From: Gammaproteobacteria bacterium
GTDB lineage: Bacteria > Pseudomonadota > Gammaproteobacteria > DSM-19610
Assembly: GCA_011371465.1 (NCBI GenBank)
Contig: DRQL01000280.1
Span: forward strand, 1 to 39,274
Length of the DNA stretch: 39,274 bases
Reading direction: 5' to 3'
The notes under the pieces were generated by a model. That model did no database searches. It worked only from the letters and a program-made list of their open reading frames with translations, and was not told the DNA's origin. Numbering within the stretch: position 1 is the stretch's first letter; each line of letters opens with the position of its first letter. A program made the position numbers and the translations under genes. Positions 14,211-21,886 of the stretch are shown in pieces.

Positions 14211-15002
14211 TCAGGGATAGATTTCCGGTACAAAGGTCTGATCCGACATGGGTGGCCTGATATAGCTGCCACCCTCCTTACGCTCCGGTAATTCAATCGC
14301 TTCCGGTGTCAGATCCTGGTAGGGAATCAAACTGATGAGATGGGCAATACAGTTCAGGCGGGCATGTTTTTTTACATCCGAGTTCACCACGTACCAGGGT
14401 GCCTGCTTGATGTCCGTGTAGGCGAACATATGGTCCTTGGCCCTGGAATACTCCACCCAGCGCGAGCGGGACTCGATGTCGATCGGGGACAGTTTCCAGC
14501 GCTTGTGCGGCTCCCTGAGGCGACTCTGGAAACGGCGCTCCTGTTCCTCATCGGATATGGAGAACCAGTACTTGATCAGGGTAATGCCGGAACGCACCAG
14601 CATGCGTTCAAATTCGGGACAGGAACGTAAAAACTCCTCGTATTCCTCGTCGGTGCAGAAACCCATTACCCGCTCGACCCCGGCCCGGTTGTACCAGCTG
14701 CGATCGAACAGCACGATTTCTCCCGCCGCCGGCAAATGCGCGATATAACGCTGAAAATACCACTGGCTTTTCTCGCGTTCGGTAGGTGCAGGAAGTGCGA
14801 CGGTACGGCATACGCGAGGGTTCAGGTGCTGCGTGATACGCTTGATGACGCCACCCTTGCCGGCGGCATCACGCCCTTCGAAGATGACCACCACCTTGAG
14901 TCCTTCGCTTCTCACCCACTCCTGCAACTTGACAAGCTCCAGCTGCAGCCCGAACAGGGCCTTCTCATACGTTTTCCGATCGAGTTTCTTTTCCCCGGAC
15001 AT
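14211..15002 (-). CDS. ppk2: Polyphosphate kinase 2 family protein (second of a pair)
   Basis: 263 residues from ATG 15002 (an in-frame GTG at 15017 would add five). The core is the same as in the neighbouring gene: Walker A FEGRDAAGKGGVIKR at about residue 45, APTEREKSQWYFQRYIAHLP, lid region FDRSWYNRAGVERVMGFC, and REPHKRWKLSPIDIESRSRW. Unlike its neighbour it lacks the long acidic N-terminal extension, and the tail ends in YIRPPMSDQTFVPEIYP. The two proteins are clearly paralogous but well diverged, so they may act on different nucleotides or in opposite directions. The ATG at 15002 is preferred because a G-rich AAGGTGGGTGG lies upstream. Confidence 0.92.
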   Translation of the reverse strand: MSGEKKLDRKTYEKALFGLQLELVKLQEWVRSEGLKVVVIFEGRDAAGKGGVIKRITQHLNPRVCRTVALPAPTEREKSQWYFQRYIAHLPAAGEIVLFDRSWYNRAGVERVMGFCTDEEYEEFLRSCPEFERMLVRSGITLIKYWFSISDEEQERRFQSRLREPHKRWKLSPIDIESRSRWVEYSRAKDHMFAYTDIKQAPWYVVNSDVKKHARLNCIAHLISLIPYQDLTPEAIELPERKEGGSYIRPPMSDQTFVPEIYP

Positions 15003-15088
15003 ACCACCCACCTTCACAAACCATTAGCCTGCTATATCTATACCACACTATATACCCGCAGGGTAAAGGTTGGCACATGGCAGCGGGT

Positions 15089-15556
15089 CTACTTCCGTAA
15101 CGGTCTGTGCTTCTTCCGGAAAGCCTTGCGTTGTTCGGGCGACATGGCTTTCCACTTGTTGCGCAAAGCCTTGCGCCGCTCCGGCGGCAGCTGGCGGAAC
15201 CATTCCCGGCGCTGTCGCAGGCGCTCCTGCTGCTCGGGTGGCAACTGCCTGAAATGCTGCTGGCGCTGGCGCAGTTTTTCACGCTGCCGGGGAGACAGGG
15301 ACTGCCAGCGCTTCAGGCGCTGCCGGGTCCGTTGCCGTTGTTCAGGCGTCATCTTTGACCAGCGCTCGGCCCCCTTGCGCAACTTCTGCTGACGTTCAGC
15401 CGGCAGCTGATCCCAGCGCTCCCGAAAGGTACCGAGCAGTTTCTGTTCCTGGCCGGAGAGCGCATCCCAGGCTACCCCTTCGTCAGCAAACGCGATTACC
15501 GGCGAAACAACCAGTGCAAGCAGTACAACCATCAGCATTCGCATGACATTATTCAT
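15089..15556 (-). CDS. DUF3106-type exported protein
   Basis: 155 residues from ATG 15556 (an open frame extends further but overlaps the preceding gene). Residues 1-24 form a signal peptide, MRMLMVVLLALVVSPVIAFA then DEG. The rest is Arg/Gln/Glu-rich with a repeating turn-helix unit: LSGQEQKLLGTFRERWDQLP, MTPEQRQRTRQRLKRWQSLS, LPPEQQERLRQRREWFRQ, LPPERRKALRNKWKAMS, MSPEQRKAFRKK. This is the pattern of DUF3106 proteins. It is probably periplasmic; function unknown. The start overlaps the stop of the preceding small gene by 8 bp, so translation is coupled, and it is the last gene of the ECF sigma operon. The repeating helix plan recalls CpxP/Spy-like periplasmic proteins, which is only an analogy. 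Confidence 0.85.
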   Translation of the reverse strand: MNNVMRMLMVVLLALVVSPVIAFADEGVAWDALSGQEQKLLGTFRERWDQLPAERQQKLRKGAERWSKMTPEQRQRTRQRLKRWQSLSPRQREKLRQRQQHFRQLPPEQQERLRQRREWFRQLPPERRKALRNKWKAMSPEQRKAFRKKHRPLRK

Positions 15557-15785
15557 CCGTCGTCTCTGTTTCCTGATCCAGCACCTGCCATTGCGGGCGT
15601 TCGTAATCCAGCGGGTCCAGTATCTCACCCTGCAGTTCCTCGCTATCCGCGAGGAACTCAAGCAGTGCTTCGGGCAGGGCTTCGTCATCGGCTTCCTCTG
15701 CCAGGCTGACCGCGCTGGCGACCAGCAGGACAAGGCACGGACCCAACCGCCTAGCTGCTGGATTGCGTCGCTTCGAGCCAGGCAT
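15549..15785 (-). CDS. Small exported protein of the ECF operon
   Basis: I do not recognise this protein. From ATG 15785 it has 78 residues: a basic n-region (MPGSKRRNPAARR), a hydrophobic stretch LGPCLVLLVASAVSLA that looks like a signal peptide, then an acidic mature part (EEADDEALPEALLEFLADSEEL, ending QETETTDE). It overlaps the end of the anti-sigma gene by 35 bp and the start of the DUF3106 gene by 8 bp, the tight packing of a real operon gene. A later TTG start just after the anti-sigma stop would shorten the n-region, so the exact start is uncertain. Its net negative charge contrasts with its strongly basic operon partners; a binding role is conceivable but unproven. Confidence 0.68.
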   Translation of the reverse strand: MPGSKRRNPAARRLGPCLVLLVASAVSLAEEADDEALPEALLEFLADSEELQGEILDPLDYERPQWQVLDQETETTDE

Positions 15786-16086
15786 AGAAATCCAGGTCTT
15801 CCAGCAGTTCGAGGTTTTCCATCTGTGACAGCATTTCTTCATCACCGGGCACGCCATCGCTGACCCGGGGCAGGTAATTCCATACCAGCACGGCGGCCAG
15901 CACGGCGGCGGCCATTGCCAGCCCGCCAAACGGCAAACGGTTGATCCTGGATCGCGCCGGACCACTCACAGCTGACCTGCGCATCACCCGCAGGCGTGCA
16001 GCGGTTACTTCATCCACGCCGTCGGCGTGGCGGTCGAGCACCTGTTTGACCCGGTCCGTAAAGACACTATCCCGCTCGCTGTTCAT
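15751..16086 (-). CDS. Putative anti-sigma factor (DUF3619-like)
   Basis: 111 residues from ATG 16086, which overlaps the sigma-factor stop by 4 bp. An N-terminal cytoplasmic part of about 47 residues (FTDRVKQVLDRHADGVDEVTAARLRVMRRSAV) is followed by one membrane helix (GGLAMAAAVLAAVLVWNYL) and a short acidic periplasmic tail (EEMLSQMENLELLEDLDFYAWLE). Size, topology and position directly behind an ECF sigma gene are those of anti-sigma factors; the N-terminal helix pair resembles DUF3619 proteins that accompany such sigma genes. No zinc-binding HxxxCxxC motif is present, so it is not a ZAS-type anti-sigma factor. The anti-sigma role is an inference from context. Confidence 0.75.
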   Translation of the reverse strand: MNSERDSVFTDRVKQVLDRHADGVDEVTAARLRVMRRSAVSGPARSRINRLPFGGLAMAAAVLAAVLVWNYLPRVSDGVPGDEEMLSQMENLELLEDLDFYAWLEATQSSS

Positions 16087-16634
16087 GACCAGTGCTCCTC
16101 CAGCATGCCGCGCAGTCGATGTATAGCCCGTGAATAATGGGTTTTCACACTGCCTTCGCTGCAACCCATGGCGAAGGCCGTCGCGGCGGTGTCCAGACCT
16201 TCCCAGGCGCGCAGCAGGAACGCCTGCTGCTGCCGCAATGGCAGCGAGTGCAGCGCCACCCGCAACCGGTCGATGGCATCCGCCTGCAACAGTGCATCCA
16301 CCGCATCCGGCTGTCCTGCATCGGGCAACTGCTGTACCGGATCGGGCCGTTCTTCTGCACCCTCGGGCTCCACGCCGAAACCCAGCCATGCCCGGAAGCG
16401 GTCACGTACCCGGTTGCGCCGGTAACGGTCGCGAATGCGGTTTTGCAGGATGCGGTAAAACAGCGGGGCCCATTCCTGCTCCTCACGGTGAAGGTAGGAT
16501 TTCACCAGGCCCAGCATGGCATCCTGCACCAGGTCGAGGGCGTCTTCACGGTTACCCGTTGCCAGCTCGGCCATCCGGAACGCACGCCGCTCAATGCCGG
16601 CAAGAAAGCGATCGAGGGCTTGTGTGCGTTCCAG
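16083..16634 (-). CDS. ECF-type RNA polymerase sigma factor, likely CTG start
   Basis: 183 residues if translated from CTG 16634. Region 2 spans FLAGIERRAFRMAELATGNREDALDLVQDAMLGLVKSY; region 4 is LHSLPLRQQQAFLLRAWEGLDTAATAFAMGCSEGSVKTHYSRAIHRLR with its helix-turn-helix. The first ATG (16574) falls inside region 2 and has no ribosome site, while the frame stays open for 26 codons upstream with family-like sequence and no ATG, GTG or TTG. CTG 16634 is preceded by a perfect AAGGAG at six-base spacing. It directs polymerase to stress-type promoters; the likely anti-sigma factor is encoded next with a 4-bp overlap, and the repeat protein gene ends 48 bp upstream. Confidence 0.88.
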   Translation of the reverse strand: MERTQALDRFLAGIERRAFRMAELATGNREDALDLVQDAMLGLVKSYLHREEQEWAPLFYRILQNRIRDRYRRNRVRDRFRAWLGFGVEPEGAEERPDPVQQLPDAGQPDAVDALLQADAIDRLRVALHSLPLRQQQAFLLRAWEGLDTAATAFAMGCSEGSVKTHYSRAIHRLRGMLEEHWS

Positions 16635-16640
16635 AACCGG

Positions 16641-16646
16641 CTCCTT
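16641..16646 (-). promoter_or_regulatory. Shine-Dalgarno AAGGAG for the CTG start of the sigma gene
   Basis: On the minus strand AAGGAG is followed by CCGGTT and then CTG (16634-16632). It is the only good ribosome site in the upstream open frame and decides the start of the sigma factor. A rare start codon would keep sigma-factor synthesis low. Confidence 0.65.
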
Positions 16647-16682
16647 TGTGCATCATTGCATCTGCACGTCATTGTACGGATT

Positions 16683-17102
16683 CTAGATCCTGTGGTGCGC
16701 TTTTGCATGATGCTGAATGCGATGCCCGGCGCGGTCCATGCGATGGTTGATCCGGTCGCCCTTGCGATCCAGGCGATGATTGATACGATCACCCTTTCGA
16801 TCCAGCCGCTGGTTGATGCGGTCCCCCTTGCGGTCCAGGCGGGTGGCCAGTTTGTCCCTGCCCTGCGCGGCTGCTCTGTCCGAGGCACGATCCAGGTGCC
16901 GATCGATGCGATCCCCCTTTCGATCCAGACGGTGCTCGATACGGTCTCCCTTGTGATCCAGCCGGTTTTCAATGCGATCGCCCCGGTGATCCAGGTAACG
17001 TTCAACCCGTTCCCCGTTGCCACGGCTGTCAGCGCCGGCCAGTGTGCTGCCCAGTAACAGGCTGGTCGCAACCAGGGATGAAATCCATACTCGTTTGCTC
17101 AT
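16683..17102 (-). CDS. Exported eleven-residue-repeat protein
   Basis: 139 residues. A clear signal peptide (MSKRVWISSLVATSLLLGSTLAGA, about residues 1-24) precedes a highly charged array of 11-residue units with consensus LDRKGDRINHR. Units begin at residues 37, 48, 59, 70, 89, 100, 111 and 122; an 8-residue insert (GRDKLATR) separates the fourth and fifth. Hendecad spacing with one Leu and one Ile per unit suggests a long amphipathic, right-handed coiled-coil-like helix in the periplasm. I have seen similar anonymous proteins in gammaproteobacteria but no function. It is the first gene of the ECF sigma operon, so it may be regulated by that sigma. A GAGG site precedes the ATG. His-rich tail HHAKAHHRI. 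Confidence 0.82.
   Translation of the reverse strand: MSKRVWISSLVATSLLLGSTLAGADSRGNGERVERYLDHRGDRIENRLDHKGDRIEHRLDRKGDRIDRHLDRASDRAAAQGRDKLATRLDRKGDRINQRLDRKGDRINHRLDRKGDRINHRMDRAGHRIQHHAKAHHRI
16707..16994 (-). repeat. 33-bp coding repeat array (hendecad units)
   Basis: The DNA of the repeat protein is itself a tandem array of 33-bp units, most alike in units 3 and 5-7, with recurring GATCGCAAGGGCGACC- and GGCTGGATCG-type strings. Units number eight with a 24-bp interruption. The near-identity of adjacent units implies recent slippage or recombination and predicts copy-number variation between strains. Confidence 0.8.
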
Positions 17103-17310
17103 CTCGTTTTCCTCGTGTGGTGGTGAAAAATATACGTCTCACTATGCTCAACGCACAGGCTCCGCTGCGGTTGACAGGGAAACCGGTTATGATGACGCAG
17201 TGAATGCATTGCCCCACGAGAAAATCGATAAGATTCTGATTAAAAAGGCAAGTTTTTATTGGGCTGGCCGGTGCCAACCCGGCTTCCCGTAGACATTTCC
17301 GGATGGTTTC

Positions 17311-19515
17311 ATGCCCGCAAGTACGCTGATTCTGGAGATTGCCGTACCCTCGCCGCTGTATCGCAGCTTCGACTACCGCGCGGCCGGGGCCGGCAGCGAT
17401 CAGCCGCCAGAGGCGGGTACGCGCGTGCTGGTGCCCTTCGGGCGGAGCAAGGTGGTTGGCATCCTGCTGGCAGTCAAACAACACTCGGATCACCCCGCCG
17501 GCAAGCTGAAGAACATCCTGGAGATTCTCGACCCCGAGCCGGTCCTGGACACCGGGCTGATGCAGCTGCTGCGCTGGACGGCCCGCTACTACCATCACCC
17601 GATCGGCGAAACACTGAGCACGGCACTGCCGGCGTTGCTGCGCAAACCGGCACGACCGTCGCAACGATCGGACATGGTGTGGACACTGACGGAATCCGGC
17701 CGGCAACAGGCAGCGCAACCACCGCCGGGTGCTCCGCGCCAGGCCCTTGTGCTGCAAGCACTTGCAGATCAGCCACGAGGGCTGCAGCGGGAGGCGCTCC
17801 AGGTTCCGCTCGCCGTGCTGAAGCGCCTGCAGCACAAGGGCTGGCTCCGGCAGGTCGAGTCAGCACCGGATCCTGACGCAACGCCCGTCCACGCAACCGC
17901 CACCCGGCACACCCTGACCGCGCAGCAACAGGCCGCAGCCGAAGCCGTTCAGTCCGGCTTTGGCCGCTTCCAGCCCTTTCTGCTCGAAGGCGTGACCGGC
18001 AGCGGTAAAACCGAGGTCTACCTGTGCCTGATCGAACAGCTGTTACAGTCGGGCAAACAGACACTGGTACTGGTACCGGAAATCGGCCTTACACCGCAGC
18101 TCGTGGCACGCTTCCGGCAACGCTTCAATGTGCCGCTCGCCGTGCTGCATTCCGGTCTCAATGACCGTCAGCGACTGCAGGCCTGGCAGCAGGCCGCTGC
18201 CGGCACAGCGGGTTTGATACTGGGCACCCGCTCGGCGATTTTCACACCCCTGAAGAACCCCGGCCTGATCATTGTCGATGAAGAACACGATGCCTCGCTG
18301 AAACAGCAGGACGGTCTGCGCTACTCGGCGCGTGATCTGGCGGTCTGGCGTGCCCGGCAGCTGCATATCCCGGTCTTGCTGGGGTCGGCCACCCCGTCAC
18401 TGGAAAGTCTCTATAACGTGCAGGAAGACCGCTATCGCCTGCTGGACCTTCCGCAACGTGCGGGTAAAGCACTCGCACCGACCATGCGCCTGCTGGACCT
18501 GCGCGGCCAGAAAATGCGCGACCTGCTCAGCGCCACGCTGCTGGAAGCCATGGCTGCACACCTGCAGCGTGGCGGGCAGGTGCTTCTGTTCCTGAACCGG
18601 CGCGGCTTTGCGCCGGTGCTGTTGTGTCATGCCTGCGGCTGGGTGGCCGAATGCCGACGTTGCGACGCGCGCATGACCCTGCACCAGCGCAGTGGCGAAC
18701 TGCGTTGCCACCACTGTGGCAGCCAGCGCCGCATCGACCGCCATTGCCCGGCCTGTGGCAGCAGTGAACTGCTGGGCATCGGCGAGGGCACCGAGCGCAT
18801 TGAACAGGCCCTGCAGCAGCATTTCCCCGACATCCCGGTGCTGCGCATCGACCGCGATACCACGCGCCGCAAGGGGGAACTGGAAGCCGCCCTGTCCGCC
18901 GCCGGGAGTGGCGCAGCGCGCATCCTGCTGGGCACGCAGATGCTGGCCAAGGGCCACCATTTCCCCGGCGTCACGCTGGCGGCCATCCTGGATGCCGACC
19001 AGGGCCTGTTCAGCAGTGACTTCCGGGCGGGAGAACGCATGGCACAGATGATCGTCCAGGTCGCGGGGCGGGCCGGACGTGCGGAAAAACCCGGTGAAGT
19101 CATGATCCAGACACACCACCCCGACCACCCCCTGCTGCTGCAGCTGGTCGCATCGGGATACCCCGCGTTTGCACGGGCGGCCCTGGAGGAACGGCGCGAG
19201 GCGCAGCTACCACCGTATGCCAGCATGGCCCTGTTGCGCGCCGAAGCAACCGATAGCGGGCACCCCAGGGCCTTCCTGGAGGCCGCACGGGAACTGGCTG
19301 AAGCGTACCAGGGCGAAACCGTGCAACTGTGGGGGCCGGTGGCCGCTCCCATGGAACGCCGCGCCGGCCGCTACCGCGCCCAGTTGCTGATCCAGGCACA
19401 GCAGCGCGGGGAATTGCAGCGCTTGCTCGGACACTGGATACCCCTGCTGGCGGGAATACCCCAGGTGCGCCGGGTACGCTGGTCGATCGATGTCGACCCG
19501 GTCGACCTGTTCTGA
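17311..19515 (+). CDS. priA: Primosomal protein N' (replication restart helicase)
   Basis: 734 residues, full length. PriA binds stalled forks and reloads the replisome. N-terminal 3'-binding domain: LILEIAVPSPLYRSFDYRA to about residue 105. Helicase motif I is GVTGSGKTEVYL; motif II IIVDEEHDASLKQQ; then LGSATPSLESL. The zinc-binding module carries eight cysteines (CHACGWVAECRRCDARM, then CHHCGSQRRIDRHCPACGS). Motifs V and VI appear as LLGTQMLAKGHHFPGVTLAAILDAD and VAGRAGRAEKPGEV. It is transcribed away from the ECF operon across a 208-bp gap. It ends 15 bp before the convergent outer-membrane protein gene. Confidence 0.98.
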   Translation: MPASTLILEIAVPSPLYRSFDYRAAGAGSDQPPEAGTRVLVPFGRSKVVGILLAVKQHSDHPAGKLKNILEILDPEPVLDTGLMQLLRWTARYYHHPIGETLSTALPALLRKPARPSQRSDMVWTLTESGRQQAAQPPPGAPRQALVLQALADQPRGLQREALQVPLAVLKRLQHKGWLRQVESAPDPDATPVHATATRHTLTAQQQAAAEAVQSGFGRFQPFLLEGVTGSGKTEVYLCLIEQLLQSGKQTLVLVPEIGLTPQLVARFRQRFNVPLAVLHSGLNDRQRLQAWQQAAAGTAGLILGTRSAIFTPLKNPGLIIVDEEHDASLKQQDGLRYSARDLAVWRARQLHIPVLLGSATPSLESLYNVQEDRYRLLDLPQRAGKALAPTMRLLDLRGQKMRDLLSATLLEAMAAHLQRGGQVLLFLNRRGFAPVLLCHACGWVAECRRCDARMTLHQRSGELRCHHCGSQRRIDRHCPACGSSELLGIGEGTERIEQALQQHFPDIPVLRIDRDTTRRKGELEAALSAAGSGAARILLGTQMLAKGHHFPGVTLAAILDADQGLFSSDFRAGERMAQMIVQVAGRAGRAEKPGEVMIQTHHPDHPLLLQLVASGYPAFARAALEERREAQLPPYASMALLRAEATDSGHPRAFLEAARELAEAYQGETVQLWGPVAAPMERRAGRYRAQLLIQAQQRGELQRLLGHWIPLLAGIPQVRRVRWSIDVDPVDLF

Positions 19516-19530
19516 ACAGCGGCTGGCGGG

Positions 19531-20043
19531 CTAGAAGCGGTAAAGCACGCCCAGGCTCCAGTAGTTGACGTCGGAATCGATCCGCGTGCCGTCCGCCTGC
19601 AGGGCCCACTCGGGCGTGATGTTCCAGCCCAGCGCCCCGCCCCAGGAGACGCTGCTGTCCGAGTCACTGGCGGAAAAGCCCGCCACCTTGACCGACACAT
19701 CCGACCAGGCCGCACCGTAGCGGACCTTGATGTAGAACGTATCCCCGACCCGTGCCGCCAGGAAGGCCGCCCGGGTGTCGATATCCCAGTCACCTTTCTG
19801 GCCCGCGATTTTCACGTCACCGTCGGAAACCGTGGTGGTCAGCTCCCCTTCCACGGAAAGATAGAACTGCTGCTTGCTGAAGAATTCGTAGCCCAGCAGC
19901 ACCCCGGCGTTGGTTGCATCGTCGAATCCGTTTGCATCCGCGTCCATAATCCCGACCGATGGCCCCAGGTAGACGCCACTGGCCGCATGAGCGGCCGTAA
20001 TCCCGGCGGTGGCAAGCAAAGCAAAGGCTGTTTGACGAATCAC
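19531..20043 (-). CDS. Small outer-membrane beta-barrel protein
   Basis: 170 residues. Signal peptide at about 1-20 (MIRQTAFALLATAGITAAHA), then ASGVYLGPSVGIMDADANGF, typical of OmpA-like/OmpW-like eight-stranded barrels. Alternating strands follow (NAGVLLGYEFF, QFYLSVEGELTTTV, AAFLAARVGDTFYIKVRYGAAW, SVSWGGALGWNI, EWALQADGTRID) and the protein ends YWSLGVLYRF, the terminal aromatic recognised by the BAM machinery. No enzymatic motif is visible; role unknown. A GGGAGAAG ribosome site precedes ATG 20043. It is divergent from argS (79-bp gap) and convergent with priA. Confidence 0.85.
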   Translation of the reverse strand: MIRQTAFALLATAGITAAHAASGVYLGPSVGIMDADANGFDDATNAGVLLGYEFFSKQQFYLSVEGELTTTVSDGDVKIAGQKGDWDIDTRAAFLAARVGDTFYIKVRYGAAWSDVSVKVAGFSASDSDSSVSWGGALGWNITPEWALQADGTRIDSDVNYWSLGVLYRF

Positions 20044-20122
20044 TGTTTCTTCTCCCGTTTAAAGTGTTGTATACGTCCCGCCAGCCCGGATAATAGGCGC
20101 CTTTCCGGCTAGCGCGAAATCC

Positions 20123-21883
20123 ATGAAGCACCTGCTGTCACAGTTACTGTCCGAAGCGGTCCAGACCCTGAAGTCACAGGGAGACCTGCCCGGCGACCTG
20201 GCCGTCGAGATCGGCCTGGAACGCACCCGTGACCGCCGCCACGGTGACTTCGCCAGCAATCTTGCCATGGTGCTGTGCAAACCGGCCCGCAGCAAGCCAC
20301 GCGACCTGGCGGACCGGCTGGTCGCTGCGCTGCCCGACTCGGAACTGGTCAGCCGGGTCGAAATCGCCGGACCCGGGTTTATCAATTTTTTCCTCGGCCC
20401 GTCCGCCTACCACGCGACCATAACACAGGTCCTGGAACAGGGAGAACGCTATGGCCGCAGCGACTTCGGGCGAGGCAAATCGGTACAGGTCGAATTCGTA
20501 TCCGCCAACCCGACCGGCCCGCTGCACGTCGGTCACGGCCGCGGCGCCGCCTATGGCGCGACGGTCGCTGACCTGCTGGCGGCCACCGGTTACCGGGTAC
20601 ACCGGGAATACTACGTCAACGATGCCGGGCGGCAGATGGATATTCTCGCTACCAGTGTCTACCTGCGCTACCTGGACCTGTGTGGTGAAGAAGTCCCTTT
20701 CCCCGCCAACGGCTACAAGGGTGATTATGTCTGGGACATCGCCGCCAGCCTGCACCGTGAGCACGGTGACGCGCTGCGCCACGCCGTCACGGAAGTGTTC
20801 ACCGGGGTCCCCGCGGATGAACCGCAGGGTGGCGACAAGGAATTGCATATCGACGCCCTGATCCGGCGCTGCAAGGAACTGCTCGGCGCCGAACGCTACC
20901 GGGAAACCTTCGACCTCGGACTGAACTCCATCCTGCACAACATCCGCACCGACCTGGAAGAGTTCGGCGTGCACTACGACGACTGGTTCTCCGAGCGTTC
21001 GCTGACCGAAAGCGGCATGGTCGAGCGTGCCGTACAACGCCTGGAGCAGGCCGGCTATACCTACGAAAAGAACGGCGCAACCTGGTTCCGCTCCACCGAT
21101 TTCGGCGATGAAAAAGACCGGGTAGTGGTCAGGGAGAACGGGCAGAGCACCTATTTCGCTTCCGATATCGCCTACCACATGAACAAGCTGGAGCGTGGTT
21201 ATGACCGGGTGATCGATGTCTGGGGGGCGGATCACCACGGCTACGTGCCGCGCGTGAAAGCCGCCTTGCAGGCGCTGGGAGACGATGCGGACAAGCTGGA
21301 CGTGCTGCTGGTACAGTTTGCGGTACTGTACCGCGGTGGCGAGAAGGTACAGATGTCCACCCGCTCCGGTGAATTTGTCACCCTGCGCGAGTTGCGCCAC
21401 GAAGTCGGTAACGACGCGGCGCGCTTTTTCTACGTAATGCGCAAGTGCGAGCAGCACATGGACTTTGACCTGGACCTGGCCAAATCGCAGTCCAGTGACA
21501 ACCCGGTGTACTATATACAGTACGCGCACGCGCGCATCGCCAGCGTGCTGCGGCAGATGCCCGACAAGGGCATGCAGTGGGACGCGGAAACCGGCGCACA
21601 AAACCTGCACCGGCTCACCGAGACCCATGAAGATGCGCTGATGGTGAACCTGTCACGCTACCCGGAAATCGTTGCCAGCGCGGCCGTCAACCACGAGCCG
21701 CACGCCATCGCGCACTACCTGCGCGACCTGGCCAACGATTTTCACACCTACTACAACGCGCACCAGTTCCTGATCGAAGACCCGGCACTGCGCAACGCCC
21801 GCCTCAACCTGATCCAGGCGACCCGGCAGGTGATCGTCAACGGGCTCGGGCTGCTGGGTGTATCAGCGCCGGACAGCATGTAG
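20123..21883 (+). CDS. argS: Arginyl-tRNA synthetase
   Basis: 586 residues, class I synthetase that charges tRNA-Arg. The N-terminal additional domain, which reads the tRNA D-loop, precedes VEFVSANPTGPLHVGHGRGAAYG, where HVGH is the HIGH signature. The KMSKS position holds VQMSTRSG, the degenerate form normal in ArgRS. The C-terminal DALRD anticodon-binding domain ends LGVSAPDSM with HAIAHYLRDLANDFHTYYNAHQFL. The start ATG 20123 gives MKHLLSQLLSEAV. A SPOR-domain gene follows after 3 bp, the standard gammaproteobacterial pair. Confidence 0.98.
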   Translation: MKHLLSQLLSEAVQTLKSQGDLPGDLAVEIGLERTRDRRHGDFASNLAMVLCKPARSKPRDLADRLVAALPDSELVSRVEIAGPGFINFFLGPSAYHATITQVLEQGERYGRSDFGRGKSVQVEFVSANPTGPLHVGHGRGAAYGATVADLLAATGYRVHREYYVNDAGRQMDILATSVYLRYLDLCGEEVPFPANGYKGDYVWDIAASLHREHGDALRHAVTEVFTGVPADEPQGGDKELHIDALIRRCKELLGAERYRETFDLGLNSILHNIRTDLEEFGVHYDDWFSERSLTESGMVERAVQRLEQAGYTYEKNGATWFRSTDFGDEKDRVVVRENGQSTYFASDIAYHMNKLERGYDRVIDVWGADHHGYVPRVKAALQALGDDADKLDVLLVQFAVLYRGGEKVQMSTRSGEFVTLRELRHEVGNDAARFFYVMRKCEQHMDFDLDLAKSQSSDNPVYYIQYAHARIASVLRQMPDKGMQWDAETGAQNLHRLTETHEDALMVNLSRYPEIVASAAVNHEPHAIAHYLRDLANDFHTYYNAHQFLIEDPALRNARLNLIQATRQVIVNGLGLLGVSAPDSM

Positions 21884-21886
21884 TTC

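Noticed and set aside
15557..15733. N-terminal extension of the DUF3106 gene up to 15733
   Set aside because: The added residues are unlike the family, precede a perfect signal peptide, and overlap the small exported gene in another frame.
16087..16389. Upstream extension of the anti-sigma frame
   Set aside because: It lies antiparallel in reading frame over the conserved region 4 of the sigma factor and has Arg/Ala-rich shadow composition; ATG 16086 with the 4-bp overlap is the natural start.
16707..16994. Regular 33-bp repeats that might look like a CRISPR array
   Set aside because: There are no unique spacers; the period is a multiple of three and encodes an in-frame eleven-residue protein repeat behind a signal peptide.
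20174..21628. 484-codon minus-strand open frame opposite argS
   Set aside because: Shadow of argS; the argS frame shows all synthetase motifs and the antisense frame none.
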